From contig CM043942.1 in NCBI GenBank assembly GCA_014529385.2, positions 22,900,991 through 22,964,990 of the forward strand: a DNA stretch of 64,000 bases, in the 5' to 3' direction. The notes below the pieces were generated by a model. That model worked only from the letters and a program-made list of their open reading frames with translations, ran no database searches and was not told where the DNA came from. Below are positions 56,655 to 64,000 of this stretch, one piece after another (position 1 is the stretch's first letter; each line of letters opens with the position of its first letter). The translations under genes and the position numbers were made by a program. Source of the DNA: Adiantum capillus-veneris (taxonomy: Eukaryota > Streptophyta > Polypodiopsida > Polypodiales > Pteridaceae).

Positions 56655-57350
56655 GTGCTACACCACAAATAGTCTCTTGGGATTATCTGCATTCTTGCTA
56701 GTGGTTGCATAATTGTTTGGCTACCTCCTATTGGACAGTCACATTCAAAGTGATCATGTCTTCCATAGCCCCAACATACTACATTTCCATGTTGACCTGC
56801 ATTATTGTGTTGCGCATTTTGATGACCTCTTGGAATCCCCCTGCCTCAAAAGTTTCCTCAACCACCACCTGTGTTCTAACCATGATTGTTGTTCTGCTGT
56901 TGTGCTTGGTGGTTGCCTCTTCCTTGGCCTCGTCCATGACCTGTACCATGTCCTCTTCCTCTTCCTCTGTTGTTGAAAAGGACCTATTCAAAATTGTTTC
57001 CACCTTGTGTAAAGGACACTTCCTCAAGTTCCTTCTCTTCCACAATCAATAAGGACACTAAATCTGCGAACAAGGGAATTTTCTCTCAAAGATGGATCCT
57101 AGTTTCAACTATTTTTACTCACGAGCCAAACCTTGCAAACAAACAGACTTCTACTTTATCATCATTATTGGTTGTAACACCAATTGATGCAAGTGACTCA
57201 CATATGTTCTTTATCTTCAATGAAAAGTCATTGATGGACAAGTTTTTCTTCTGCACAGTATTCAACTCAATCTTCAGTTGCAACTTCCTTGCCTTTGTGT
57301 TGGTCACATCCAATGACAACACAGTGTCCCAAGCCTCCTTAGGAGATTCA
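56655..57350 (-). pseudogene. gag: Copia Gag (element J), interrupted by CACTA element K
   Basis: Minus strand. KARKLQLKIELNTVQKKNLS and NICESLASIGVTTNNDDKVE lie in the open frame 57,322-57,119. Then come KRRNLRKCPLHKVETILN and a Gln/Arg/Gly-rich region with FEAGGFQEV. The zinc knuckle at about 56,775 reads CWGYGRHDHFECDC, with Tyr where the second Cys belongs. The N-terminal half of Gag is missing because the gene is cut at about 57,350, where the CACTA end begins. The gag at 780-1,640 is the same family and keeps the missing part. Confidence 0.88.
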
Positions 57351-57545
57351 TTCTACAAGAGATCACTTAATTCCGACGTCAAATTACCGACGTCAATGGC
57401 GGGTGTGTAGGTAAATTTGGAGGAAGATCGAGTTTTAAAAATTTTAATTTTTTAATTTTTGACACGTATACTAGTGCACATACCGACGTGCAAGTTGATG
57501 TCTATACTAACGCACATGCCGGTGCCTGTATCGATGGATTTTGCA
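57351..57545 (+). promoter_or_regulatory. Left terminus and subterminal repeats of CACTA element K
   Basis: TTCTACAAGAGATC at the very end, then several copies of a short word: TTCCGACGTCAA, TACCGACGTCAA and TACCGACGTGCA, plus GCCGGTGCC. Such subterminal repeats are the binding sites for the accessory transposase protein in En/Spm-type elements. The first three bases differ from the canonical CAC. Confidence 0.65.
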
Positions 57546-58631
57546 AAAATAGAACCTGCGGGTTTCTCCTGCGCATTTTGCTCCTTTCTTCTCTTCCTGT
57601 CTTGTCATCCTCCCCTCCTCACTTACTACAGATTGTTGCCTCACGACTTGCCGAAGTTGAGATTTTCACTCATATGTTGCTCCCCTTCAACAAGGTAAGC
57701 TTCTTTTCAAGTTTTCTAGTAGATTTGTTCACTTGTGTGTGTGTGTGTAACATAGTGTCTATGTGTTTTTGCAGGTTTGAGGAAATTTTTTCAATTGTTT
57801 CTTGCTCACAAAATAGGCCGCATGTGAGTGCTCTAACATTATTTTTTGTTGTACTTATAACAAGAGTGATTTATTTATTTGCTGCATCATTGGTAGATAA
57901 AGTATGGACAATAGGATGGCGTGTCCTTGTGCGCATTGCAAGCATCAGATCTTTCAAAAACATCAGATTTTTTGTTGTACTTATAACAAGAGTGATTTAT
58001 TTATTTGCTGCATCATTGGTAGATAAAGTATGGACAATAGGATGGCGTGTCCTTGTGCGCATTGCAAGCATCAGATCTTTCAAAAACAAAAATCTATGAT
58101 CAACATATACGCAATAATGTCCTCTTTCCTATAGAGCAACCGCAAGACTTGCATTATCAACCTCATGGTTTGGAGGCAGTAGATCAACCTCTGCAAGTAG
58201 ATATTGCTCCAACTTCATCCCAAAGAAGATGATTATCAAAGAAACAACCATAAACAAAGTCCACCCCACCAATACCTGATTCCACATTTCAAGAAGTAGA
58301 GATGGAGAAGATGTTAGACGCGTTCTTTGACATGGATCCCATCATTGAAAACCTAGAAGGCAAAAACATTCAAGGCAACACTGCGAAGAACCAACCTCAG
58401 TCATCCCGTCCATATCAACGGTATGATAACAACGATAAAGAGGGTGAGATGATGCAAACTCTTGCATGTATGCTGCTTTACAATGCTGTAAAAATCTTAC
58501 TTCTCTGTACTGCTTTGGCAGTGCTTAATTTGTAGTTTGTCTATGGGTGGTCTGACGCCTCTGTCACAAAGCTTTTCAGGTAAATACATTGTATTCTAAG
58601 AATGCCAAAGTGAAAATTATAGTTCAATAAT
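57546..58631 (+). pseudogene. Possible N-terminal exon region of the CACTA transposase
   Basis: In one plus frame of each 126-bp repeat, MACPCAHCKHQIFQKQ appears, which recalls the Cys-rich transposase-associated domain (ICPCxxCxN type) at the N terminus of TNP2 proteins. Downstream, 58,302-58,535 reads EMEKMLDAFFDMDPIIENLE and may be the start of the main transposase. A frame change and stops make the gene model unclear; introns are possible. Confidence 0.45.
57841..58086. repeat. 126-bp tandem duplication inside CACTA element K
   Basis: attttttgttgtacttataa begins at 57,841 and again at 57,967. Copies look identical over their length. Each contains the frame MDNRMACPCAHCKHQIF, so the possible first coding segment is duplicated. 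Confidence 0.95.
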
Positions 58632-59115
58632 ATGATCTTTGTGTCCACTTGTTTATGTAATGACAGGTTTCTCAAGAAACAAATCTTGTCGGAAGGCAAT
58701 CACATGCACTGTACTCATCTAGCCACTAAAAAGCTTCTAACTAACTTGCGCTTGGATTATCACAAAATACATGCATGCTCTAATGATAATTGTATACTCT
58801 TTTGCAATGAGTATGCAAATTCGGAACAACGTCCCAGTTGTGGATCAAACAGGTACAGAGAGGACACACAAGGAAAATTTATCCCTACAAAGGTCCTTCG
58901 ACACTTTCCTATCATTCCAAGAATAAAGAGCATGTTCAGGTACAAGTCCATAGCCTCTTTGATGACATGGCACTCAAATACTAGATTGATAGATAATGTG
59001 ATGCGAGTACCTATTGACTCTCATGCATGGAAGCACATAGAGGCAAGACGGCCTGGATGAGCCCTGATGTATCCATTTTGGTCTGGCAATGGACGGAGTA
59101 AACCCATTTGGATTA
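58632..59115 (+). pseudogene. TNP2-type transposase, N-terminal half (element K)
   Basis: Open frame 58,632-59,060 with LATKKLLTNLRLDYHKIHAC, SNDNCILFCNEYAN, PTKVLRHFPIIPRIKSMF and MTWHSNTRLIDNVMRVPIDS. These match the TNP2 order LGLxYxKIHACxNDCILY, KVLRYFPLIPRL, MRWH. After a frameshift near 59,060, FGLAMDGVNPFGL follows at 59,077-59,115, the conserved RLGLATDGFNPFG block. The catalytic core that should come next is absent. Confidence 0.92.
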
Positions 59116-59956
59116 CGGATTTTGTCTAGAGAGGAGAGATTTCATGCCACTCGGCATGAGAATAATTTCTATTTTCCATGAACTCCCGTATTGGAGTGAC
59201 CTGCTGATTAATCATCTACTCGACCCAGTGTACATCTTCAAGAATGAGGGGGAGATCATCTGGAAAACCATCACTAGAAAAAGGGAGAGCAAGGCCCAAA
59301 GAGTTGAACTTGTAGGCTGTGGGTTGAATGCTAGAGATGTGGCCTCGACTTAAACCCAATGGAAATTTTTCTATACCAAAAGTTACATGGGTTTTGAGTC
59401 GTGCAGAAGAGCAACAAGTGAAGAAAACTATATCTTCATTCAAGACTCTCACCGGGTGCATGCAATGTTTGAAAACGACTTTTATTAGAGATGACAATCT
59501 TCGTGATCTTAAGTTCCACAATTGGCACAAATTTTTATATTTTATCTTACCAATTGCCATAAAGGATTTTTTGGTAGGTGAAATTAGAAGAACAATCTAT
59601 AAAATCAGTGAGTTGGTACGTTGGATCATTCAAAAGAGATAAGAAAAGATAGCATCAATGAAGCACGCTTAACTGCTATTGAAGCAGTGTGTATGCTGGA
59701 GAAGTTCTTTCCAACAAACCATCTTACCATCCAAATGCATCTTCTTGTGCATGTGGTCAATGAGGTTGCAATTGCTGGGGTAGTCCGTAGCAGGTGGATG
59801 TTCTTCTTGGAGAGATTCATGAAGAATTTAAAGGAGTTTGTTCATCAAAGGGCTCGCCTAGATGGTAGCATGGCCGAAGGATGGCTTGTACAAGAGTCTC
59901 TTGTTCTCATCAGTGAACTTTTGGGCTCAATTGATCCAGAGATGCCCGAAATATAG
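59116..59956 (+). pseudogene. CACTA transposase C-terminal part with DUF4218 (element K)
   Basis: Starts with HELPYWSDLLINHLLDPVYI and FKNEGEIIWKTITRKRESKA near 59,175-59,290, corresponding to the LPYWxxLxxxHxLDxMHIEKN block. Decayed sequence is followed by an open frame, 59,621-59,956, with EAVCMLEKFFPTNHLTIQMH, LLVHVVNEVAIAGVVRSRWM, FFLERFMKNLKEFVHQRARL and DGSMAEGWLVQESL, a clear DUF4218. Compared with complete TNP2 proteins, the piece between the DGFNPFG and LPYW blocks (usually well over 100 residues) is nearly missing. Confidence 0.92.
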
Positions 59957-60720
59957 ACTACTAAATTCAACATCAAGGTGAGAGGAGAAAAGCCGCAGGG
60001 ACAAAGCACCATTAGGAAGATAGATACCACAATGGCAGAAAAGGTTATGATATTTTGTCTTCTCAACTCAAAATTTTTGCAAAAGTGGCTAGAGAGATAC
60101 AAAGGGGAAAAGAAACAACGCTTGATTGATCGCTTGCAATTCAAGCACAACCGTGTCACTAGAAACCTTCCTTTTCTAGATCATCTTCAAAAATTCCTCA
60201 ACTTTCCAACTAGGTGGTGGCTAGATGAGACAATCTCACAAGCAAAGAGGAACGGAGTGTTGATTACTAAAGAGGAAAAGGAGATTTCAAGGGGTTGTGA
60301 TTGGCATGTAAATTTTTACAACCTCCTTTTCTAGCTCCACATGATCACATTACTTTAGTAATTTTAAGTTTGTTTCAATTTTGTGGCTGCAGTATCACAA
60401 ATAGGGAGCTTTGTGGTCAGATGGGAGACACTTTAGAGTGGAATAGATAGACAAACAAAGGGTCACCTTCAACAATGGTGTTAGGGCAAGCTTCGTCCAA
60501 GAAAGTAGGAGTAATGCCAGGGATAAGAACACAGAGACTAGCCAGTTTGAATATTTTGGCTACATCCAAGACATCTTGAAAATTAGCTTTAGGAAGTTTG
60601 ATATTTTTATCTTTGATGTCAAGTGGCTCAAAGTTATTACTAGTGGCTCTAACTATGCACAAAGATAAGAGTGGATTGATTCAAGTGAACTCTTGGCGGG
60701 TGTGAATAGATGTGTGGGAT
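59957..60720 (+). pseudogene. Post-DUF4218 segment and DUF4216-like remnant (element K)
   Basis: Open frame 59,978-60,334 with MAEKVMIFCLLNSKFLQKWL, EKKQRLIDRLQFKHNRVTRN and GCDWHVNFYNLLF is the usual segment between the two DUF domains (the AHxYVLxN-like region). Then in another frame near 60,547-60,720, YFGYIQDILKISFRKFDIFI and FDVKWLKVITSG match DUF4216 (YYGVLxDIIELxY...VLFKCxWFD). Many stops. Confidence 0.75.
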
Positions 60721-61200
60721 ACGTTCGTACTTCCATAACATTGTGAGCAAGTTATGTTCACAATAGATCCACTATGGAGAGAAAATGATAAAAAAGATAT
60801 ATCTAAACTACACTAGCTCTCTGTTATTCATGTTTCTTCGCGGAGCAAGAAAGTGTGTGAAGGACTGGAAGTTGAGGTCAAATAGCTTCATAAACATAGT
60901 GCACAATCGATGGATGATGTAAGTTTGGATTCTGAGCTAGAGGTCAATGGTGAGCAGATGCCTGAACCTAGAAATGAGCTTTCAAATACTGAAGTTGATG
61001 CAAAGAGCAAAAAAGAAGTGGAGTTTGATGACAATTATGTAGAAGTATAGATGGAGATAGACATCTGTGGTGCATCAGATCTCATAGAAGATCAGAGATT
61101 GACTACTAATTTTTGCTAGGAACTCTTTGGTAAAACTCTTTTAATTAGTCTACAATACTGGATAGATTTGATGAGTTGTGTTGCAGCTTCATTTTTTAAT
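60721..61200 (+). other. Eroded part of CACTA element K
   Basis: No clear domain. It continues the plus-strand gene region between the DUF4216 remnant and the second gene. Confidence 0.4.
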
Positions 61201-61208
61201 TATTTGTA

Positions 61209-62012
61209 TTGATTAAGCTTTTCTTTTGTAAACTAACTTATTGTATCTGTGTTATTTGTGTATCTGTAGCCATGGTTGATGAAGATTATAAATACTCTCC
61301 TAATTTTAGTTTTCTTGTCACTCTGGTCGGCATGTCACCCAAGCAGATGGGCTCCTTTTTGTCACAGTTCACACTAAAGCAAGTTACTTACACACATGAC
61401 CTTTGGGCAGTTGGTTCCTCTAGAGCTACTATGGCCACCCCTATGCCTAGGACTAGTGTGCCCCCAGACACCAACCGGACCTACACCTCAATCAAGTGTG
61501 TCCCCTACATCGATGGCTGGTTCATTTTGAGACAAGGTAGGCATCGTTCTAGAGCTAGTGGTTGTTGTGGTAGAGGTTCTATCACAACATCCACACCACC
61601 AAGAGAGCGTCCACCACTCTCTTTAGTAGATAGTTCACCGATTGGCACACCACGTAAACCTTGGGGATCACACGAGCATGATCCTAGAAAAGTGTACAAG
61701 AGAAGGGATGGGGTCGTTGTGGCAGATAGGGCCGGAAAGGCCATGAAATAGAGGATTCAGAAGCTCTCTACATTTTAGTTTGGCCACTCTATGATGGAGA
61801 TTTGGGATAATCAAGATGATGAAAGAAAGAATTACATCATTGAGGCCATTCACATAGAGTACATGACGACAATGAAGATGGAAAGCTTCATGCATCATGA
61901 GCATAACATAGACTTTGTAGAAAGCATTAACTATCCCCAGGCTCAGTCCCAAGGCCTCAAACACCTTCAAAGGTGGAGAGAGCTAGTAGGGAATGAGGGT
62001 AGGGAAGAGGAA
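61209..62012 (+). pseudogene. Second gene of CACTA element K (unknown)
   Basis: Open frame 61,209-61,751, with a more likely start at MVDEDYKYSPNFSF near 61,272. It is Pro/Ser/Thr-rich in the middle (TSTPPRERPPLSLVDSSPIG) and basic at the end (DPRKVYKRRDGVVVADRAGK). A second piece at 61,791-62,012 has DDERKNYIIEAIHIEYMTTM and ends in an acidic run, GREEEEET. By position it may be the accessory (TNPA/TNPD-like) gene or the C terminus of the transposase, but I recognise no domain. It stops at the copia L LTR. Confidence 0.5.
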
Positions 62013-62020
62013 GAAGAAAC

Positions 62021-62207
62021 TGTTGGGTTAAAGGCCCGTGTGCCCGGTTGCCCGTTGTTCAGCCGCCCATGTACAGCCATTCATTTACTCATTCATAATA
62101 ACTATACTCACAACTACACATTGTAGTGTGAGTACCGCCCCGCCATACACTGTGTCTATCTCCTTCTTCGTGTTGGCTCTCTGTGTGTGTGCTCTCCGAT
62201 CCCAACA
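62021..62207 (+). repeat. 5' LTR of copia element L
   Basis: 187 bp, short for a copia LTR, ending CCCAACA directly before the PBS. The right LTR is not in the window, so the edges rest on TG/CA, the PBS position and similarity to copia B. Confidence 0.9.
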
Positions 62208-62209
62208 AG

Positions 62210-62225
62210 TGGTATCAGAGCTTGG
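62210..62225 (+). promoter_or_regulatory. Primer-binding site of copia element L (initiator tRNA-Met)
   Basis: TGGTATCAGAGCTTGG two bases after the LTR end. The first 12 bases match the copia initiator tRNA-Met site. Confidence 0.95.
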
Positions 62226-63370
62226 TAGTGAGAGCATTGAGAGCTTCATCATCATTGTTGAGTGTGTTGGAACTTGCTGCTGTTTCATTGCCGTTTTTCG
62301 GTTTCGCGCACGCGCGCATTTCTAAAGAGCAGAAGGTTTTTCTGAGCTTGGCATTGGAAGGTTCAACACTCCGCGAGTATTTTCACCGGGCGTCCTGGGA
62401 TTTAACCCCCCTTTCGGAGCCATTCGTGCCATTAGAAATCCCATCCGAGCTACAGACTAGGAGCTGCGTTTTTCAGCTCTCTTTGGTAGTTTTCTGCTGC
62501 CAGAGCTTCCATAGCCATTACAGGTGCCATTGTTGTAGTGTCTTCCACTTACATGAGCCCACAGCTCATTTGAGAGTGTGTAGCCTCTTCTTGGAATGGC
62601 CTCATACACACAGATAGAGTGGGAGTTTGGCGACATTGTCTTCTTCGACTACAGGTACAGGTACAGGTACGGGTACAGGTTACAGGTTACAAGGAGCTTT
62701 GGATACAGGTTTCTTCTGTGGTTACAAAATATGTATTTTGACTGTGGGACAACCATGCATATGGTTGTGGTTTGAGTGGGAGCTTCTACTCTTCTGGGCA
62801 GTCTGTTTATGCGTGTTCTTGAGCTACAGGTTGACATCATCTATGTATGTTGATGGATGTGGATATGGCAGTTTGACAGACACTCTTTATACATGATATT
62901 GTGGAGATTTGGTTCACTTATACATAGAGCGGGTTTGCTCTTGCTTGCAGTGTTGCGATTTGAGTACGGACAGGTACTTGGTTGACAGTAGAGATTGGAC
63001 TTCGTTGAGCTTGTGCATTGGTTATATGCTCACTTGGATCCATTTATGCTCACGGATTTGTGTAAGCTTGGTCAGCTTATGTCTCTATTGTGGTTATTCA
63101 GACATGGAGTATGTTTATGCCTCTATGACAGCTCATTGTTGATGCATTTTGTGGCACAGTTTGCCTAGGCCGGTTGAGTTACAGGTGTCACGGGTTTATG
63201 CATTTGTTTGTGGATTTCTACGTACGTTTTTTGACCATATTATGGGCTGATTTATACTCTATGCGTTTGCTCTTTGATTGAACACCAGGTGTTGTCAGAT
63301 TTGCAACACTACTTTGTTGTGGCAGTTTTTTGGTTGGTTACAGGTTTCTCATTGTTGCATTCTTGTTGTA
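62226..63370 (+). other. 5' leader of copia element L with a TACAGG array
   Basis: About 1.15 kb without a gene before gag. At 62,652-62,695 there are about six copies of a TACAGG/TTACAGG word. Many short ATG-started frames occur upstream of gag, so gag translation would need reinitiation, an internal start or an intron; no clear case can be made. Confidence 0.65.
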
Positions 63371-64000
63371 ATGGGCACTAAAGAGGACACAGTTTTCAAT
63401 ATTGAGAAATTGGATGGTGCTAATTTCTCATATTGGAAAGATCAGATTTGGGATGTCTTGGTGCAGAAGAAACAGATTCGACCTCTAAAGTTGCAGGGAG
63501 TTAAGCCAGAGAACATGGAGAGGGATGATTGGGAGGAGTTGGATGAGATGTGCAGGTCTACCATTAGGCTTTCCCTTTCAAAGTCTGTTTATTACAATGT
63601 GAAAGATGCACATGGTGGAGCTTATGAGCTATGGCAGCGGATTTGCGATATGTATGATAAGCATTCGGCTGCTTCTATGGTGTATTGGATTAAAAAGCTT
63701 ATTGATTTGCGAATGGAGGAAGGTGCTTCCATGAATGCGCATTTGAATGAGTTCAATACAATTTTCAGCCAACTTGCTACACAGAAAATTACGTTTGAGG
63801 ACAATGTAAAAGCTATGTTTTTACTTGTCATGTTGCCTGAGTCATGGGACACATTTAGGACAGCCATAAGTAACTCGGTTCCTGCGGATGAGTTGACAAG
63901 TACTAATGTGGAGTCTAGTCTTCTCACGGAAGAGATTAATCGAAAGAATAATGCAGGTAGTAAGTCTTCTAGTGCAATGGTTGTCAGAGGCAGGACTATG
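63371..64000 (+). CDS. gag: Copia Gag, open to the window end (element L)
   Basis: 210 codons without a stop. MGTKEDTVFNIEKLDGANFS is the start, followed by YWKDQIWDVLVQKKQIRPLK, MYDKHSAASMVYWIKKLIDL, HLNEFNTIFSQLATQK, FLLVMLPESWDTFRTAISNS and NVESSLLTEEINRK. These are the UBN2/retrotran_gag blocks in order. The start Met at 63,371 fits the family's N terminus a few residues before the KLDGxNFxxW motif. The zinc knuckle would lie just beyond the window. Copia Gag is normally fused to Pol in one frame, so this is probably the N terminus of the polyprotein. It is not decayed, unlike the related gag of element B, which suggests a younger copy. Confidence 0.95.
   Translation, partial: MGTKEDTVFNIEKLDGANFSYWKDQIWDVLVQKKQIRPLKLQGVKPENMERDDWEELDEMCRSTIRLSLSKSVYYNVKDAHGGAYELWQRICDMYDKHSAASMVYWIKKLIDLRMEEGASMNAHLNEFNTIFSQLATQKITFEDNVKAMFLLVMLPESWDTFRTAISNSVPADELTSTNVESSLLTEEINRKNNAGSKSSSAMVVRGRTM

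Larger units (their letters stand above)
57351..62020 (+). mobile_element. CACTA (En/Spm-like) DNA transposon, left part (element K)
   Basis: Begins at about 57,351 with TTCTACAAGAGAT, close to the CACTACAAGAA type of CACTA terminus. Subterminal repeats with CCGACGT follow at about 57,375, 57,388 and 57,483. The interior has TNP2-type transposase segments, DUF4218 and DUF4216-like sequence in the usual order on the plus strand. The element inserted into the gag of copia J and was itself cut at 62,021 by copia L; the right end is outside the window. Transposase genes are broken. Confidence 0.85.
62021..64000 (+). mobile_element. Ty1/copia LTR retrotransposon, left part (element L)
   Basis: Plus-strand element with a 187-bp 5' LTR (TGTTGGGTTAAAGGCCC ... 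CGATCCCAACA), a PBS, a 1.15-kb leader and an open gag. The LTR starts like the 3' LTR of copia B in element orientation (TGTTGGGATTAAAGCCC), and gag is similar, so both belong to one lineage. It is inserted in CACTA element K; the five bases before it are GAAAC. The rest of the element is outside the window. This is the only element here with no visible coding lesion. Confidence 0.93.

Overview
This window looks like nuclear DNA of a large, repeat-rich land-plant genome. I see no intact host gene. What can be recognised is mobile-element sequence: Ty1/copia and Ty3/gypsy LTR retrotransposons, a LINE, a CACTA DNA transposon, a smaller terminal-inverted-repeat element, and long (AC)n, (AG)n and (CT)n microsatellites. 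One decayed PPR gene fragment (26,221-26,660) carries phrases typical of the large PPR families of seed-free plants. With the TE mix this hints at a fern or other seed-free plant, but that is a weak inference.

Layout. (A) 1-2,300: minus-strand copia gag fragment with a primer-binding site (PBS) and probable 5' LTR. (B) 5,748-11,406: complete but decayed minus-strand copia element; its 292/294-bp LTRs contain an (AC)n tract and are flanked by AGAAG. (C) 11,880-13,085: older copia RT/RNase H remnant. (D) 14,184-15,522: non-coding element with 14-bp inverted ends between TTAA sites. (E) 16,700-17,967: LINE endonuclease/RT remnant, cut by (F) 17,968-25,922: a large retrotransposon derivative with 912-bp LTR, PPT and PBS but no polymerase, carrying one broken ~1,080-codon gene made of repeated aromatic-x-Asp-x-x-Gly-x-x-Tyr motifs, a zinc knuckle and a protease-like tail. 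Then the PPR pseudogene and a LINE ORF1-like remnant (28,650-29,355).

(G) 30,640-31,982 plus 42,866-45,100 is one minus-strand copia element split by (H), a 10.9-kb gypsy element (31,983-42,865) with 464/467-bp LTRs and a perfect CTAGT target duplication. H has three zinc knuckles in Gag and a very long extra ORF (~1,280 codons) after integrase. 45,100-48,100 holds non-coding repeats, a gypsy protease fragment and a tandem duplication with expanded microsatellites. (I) 50,950-54,666 is a decayed gypsy pol. (J) 55,640-57,350 is a copia gag-protease fragment followed by an unknown acidic ORF. Its gag is cut by (K), a CACTA element beginning near 57,351 (TNP2-type transposase, DUF4218, DUF4216), itself cut at 62,021 by (L), a plus-strand copia element whose 187-bp LTR, PBS, leader and open gag run off the window end.

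How they work together: there is no operon or pathway; the order of nested insertions is the main story. The best candidates for something undescribed are the repeat protein of F and the oversized 3' ORF of H. All coordinates and alignments were read by eye, so edges of decayed pieces are approximate.
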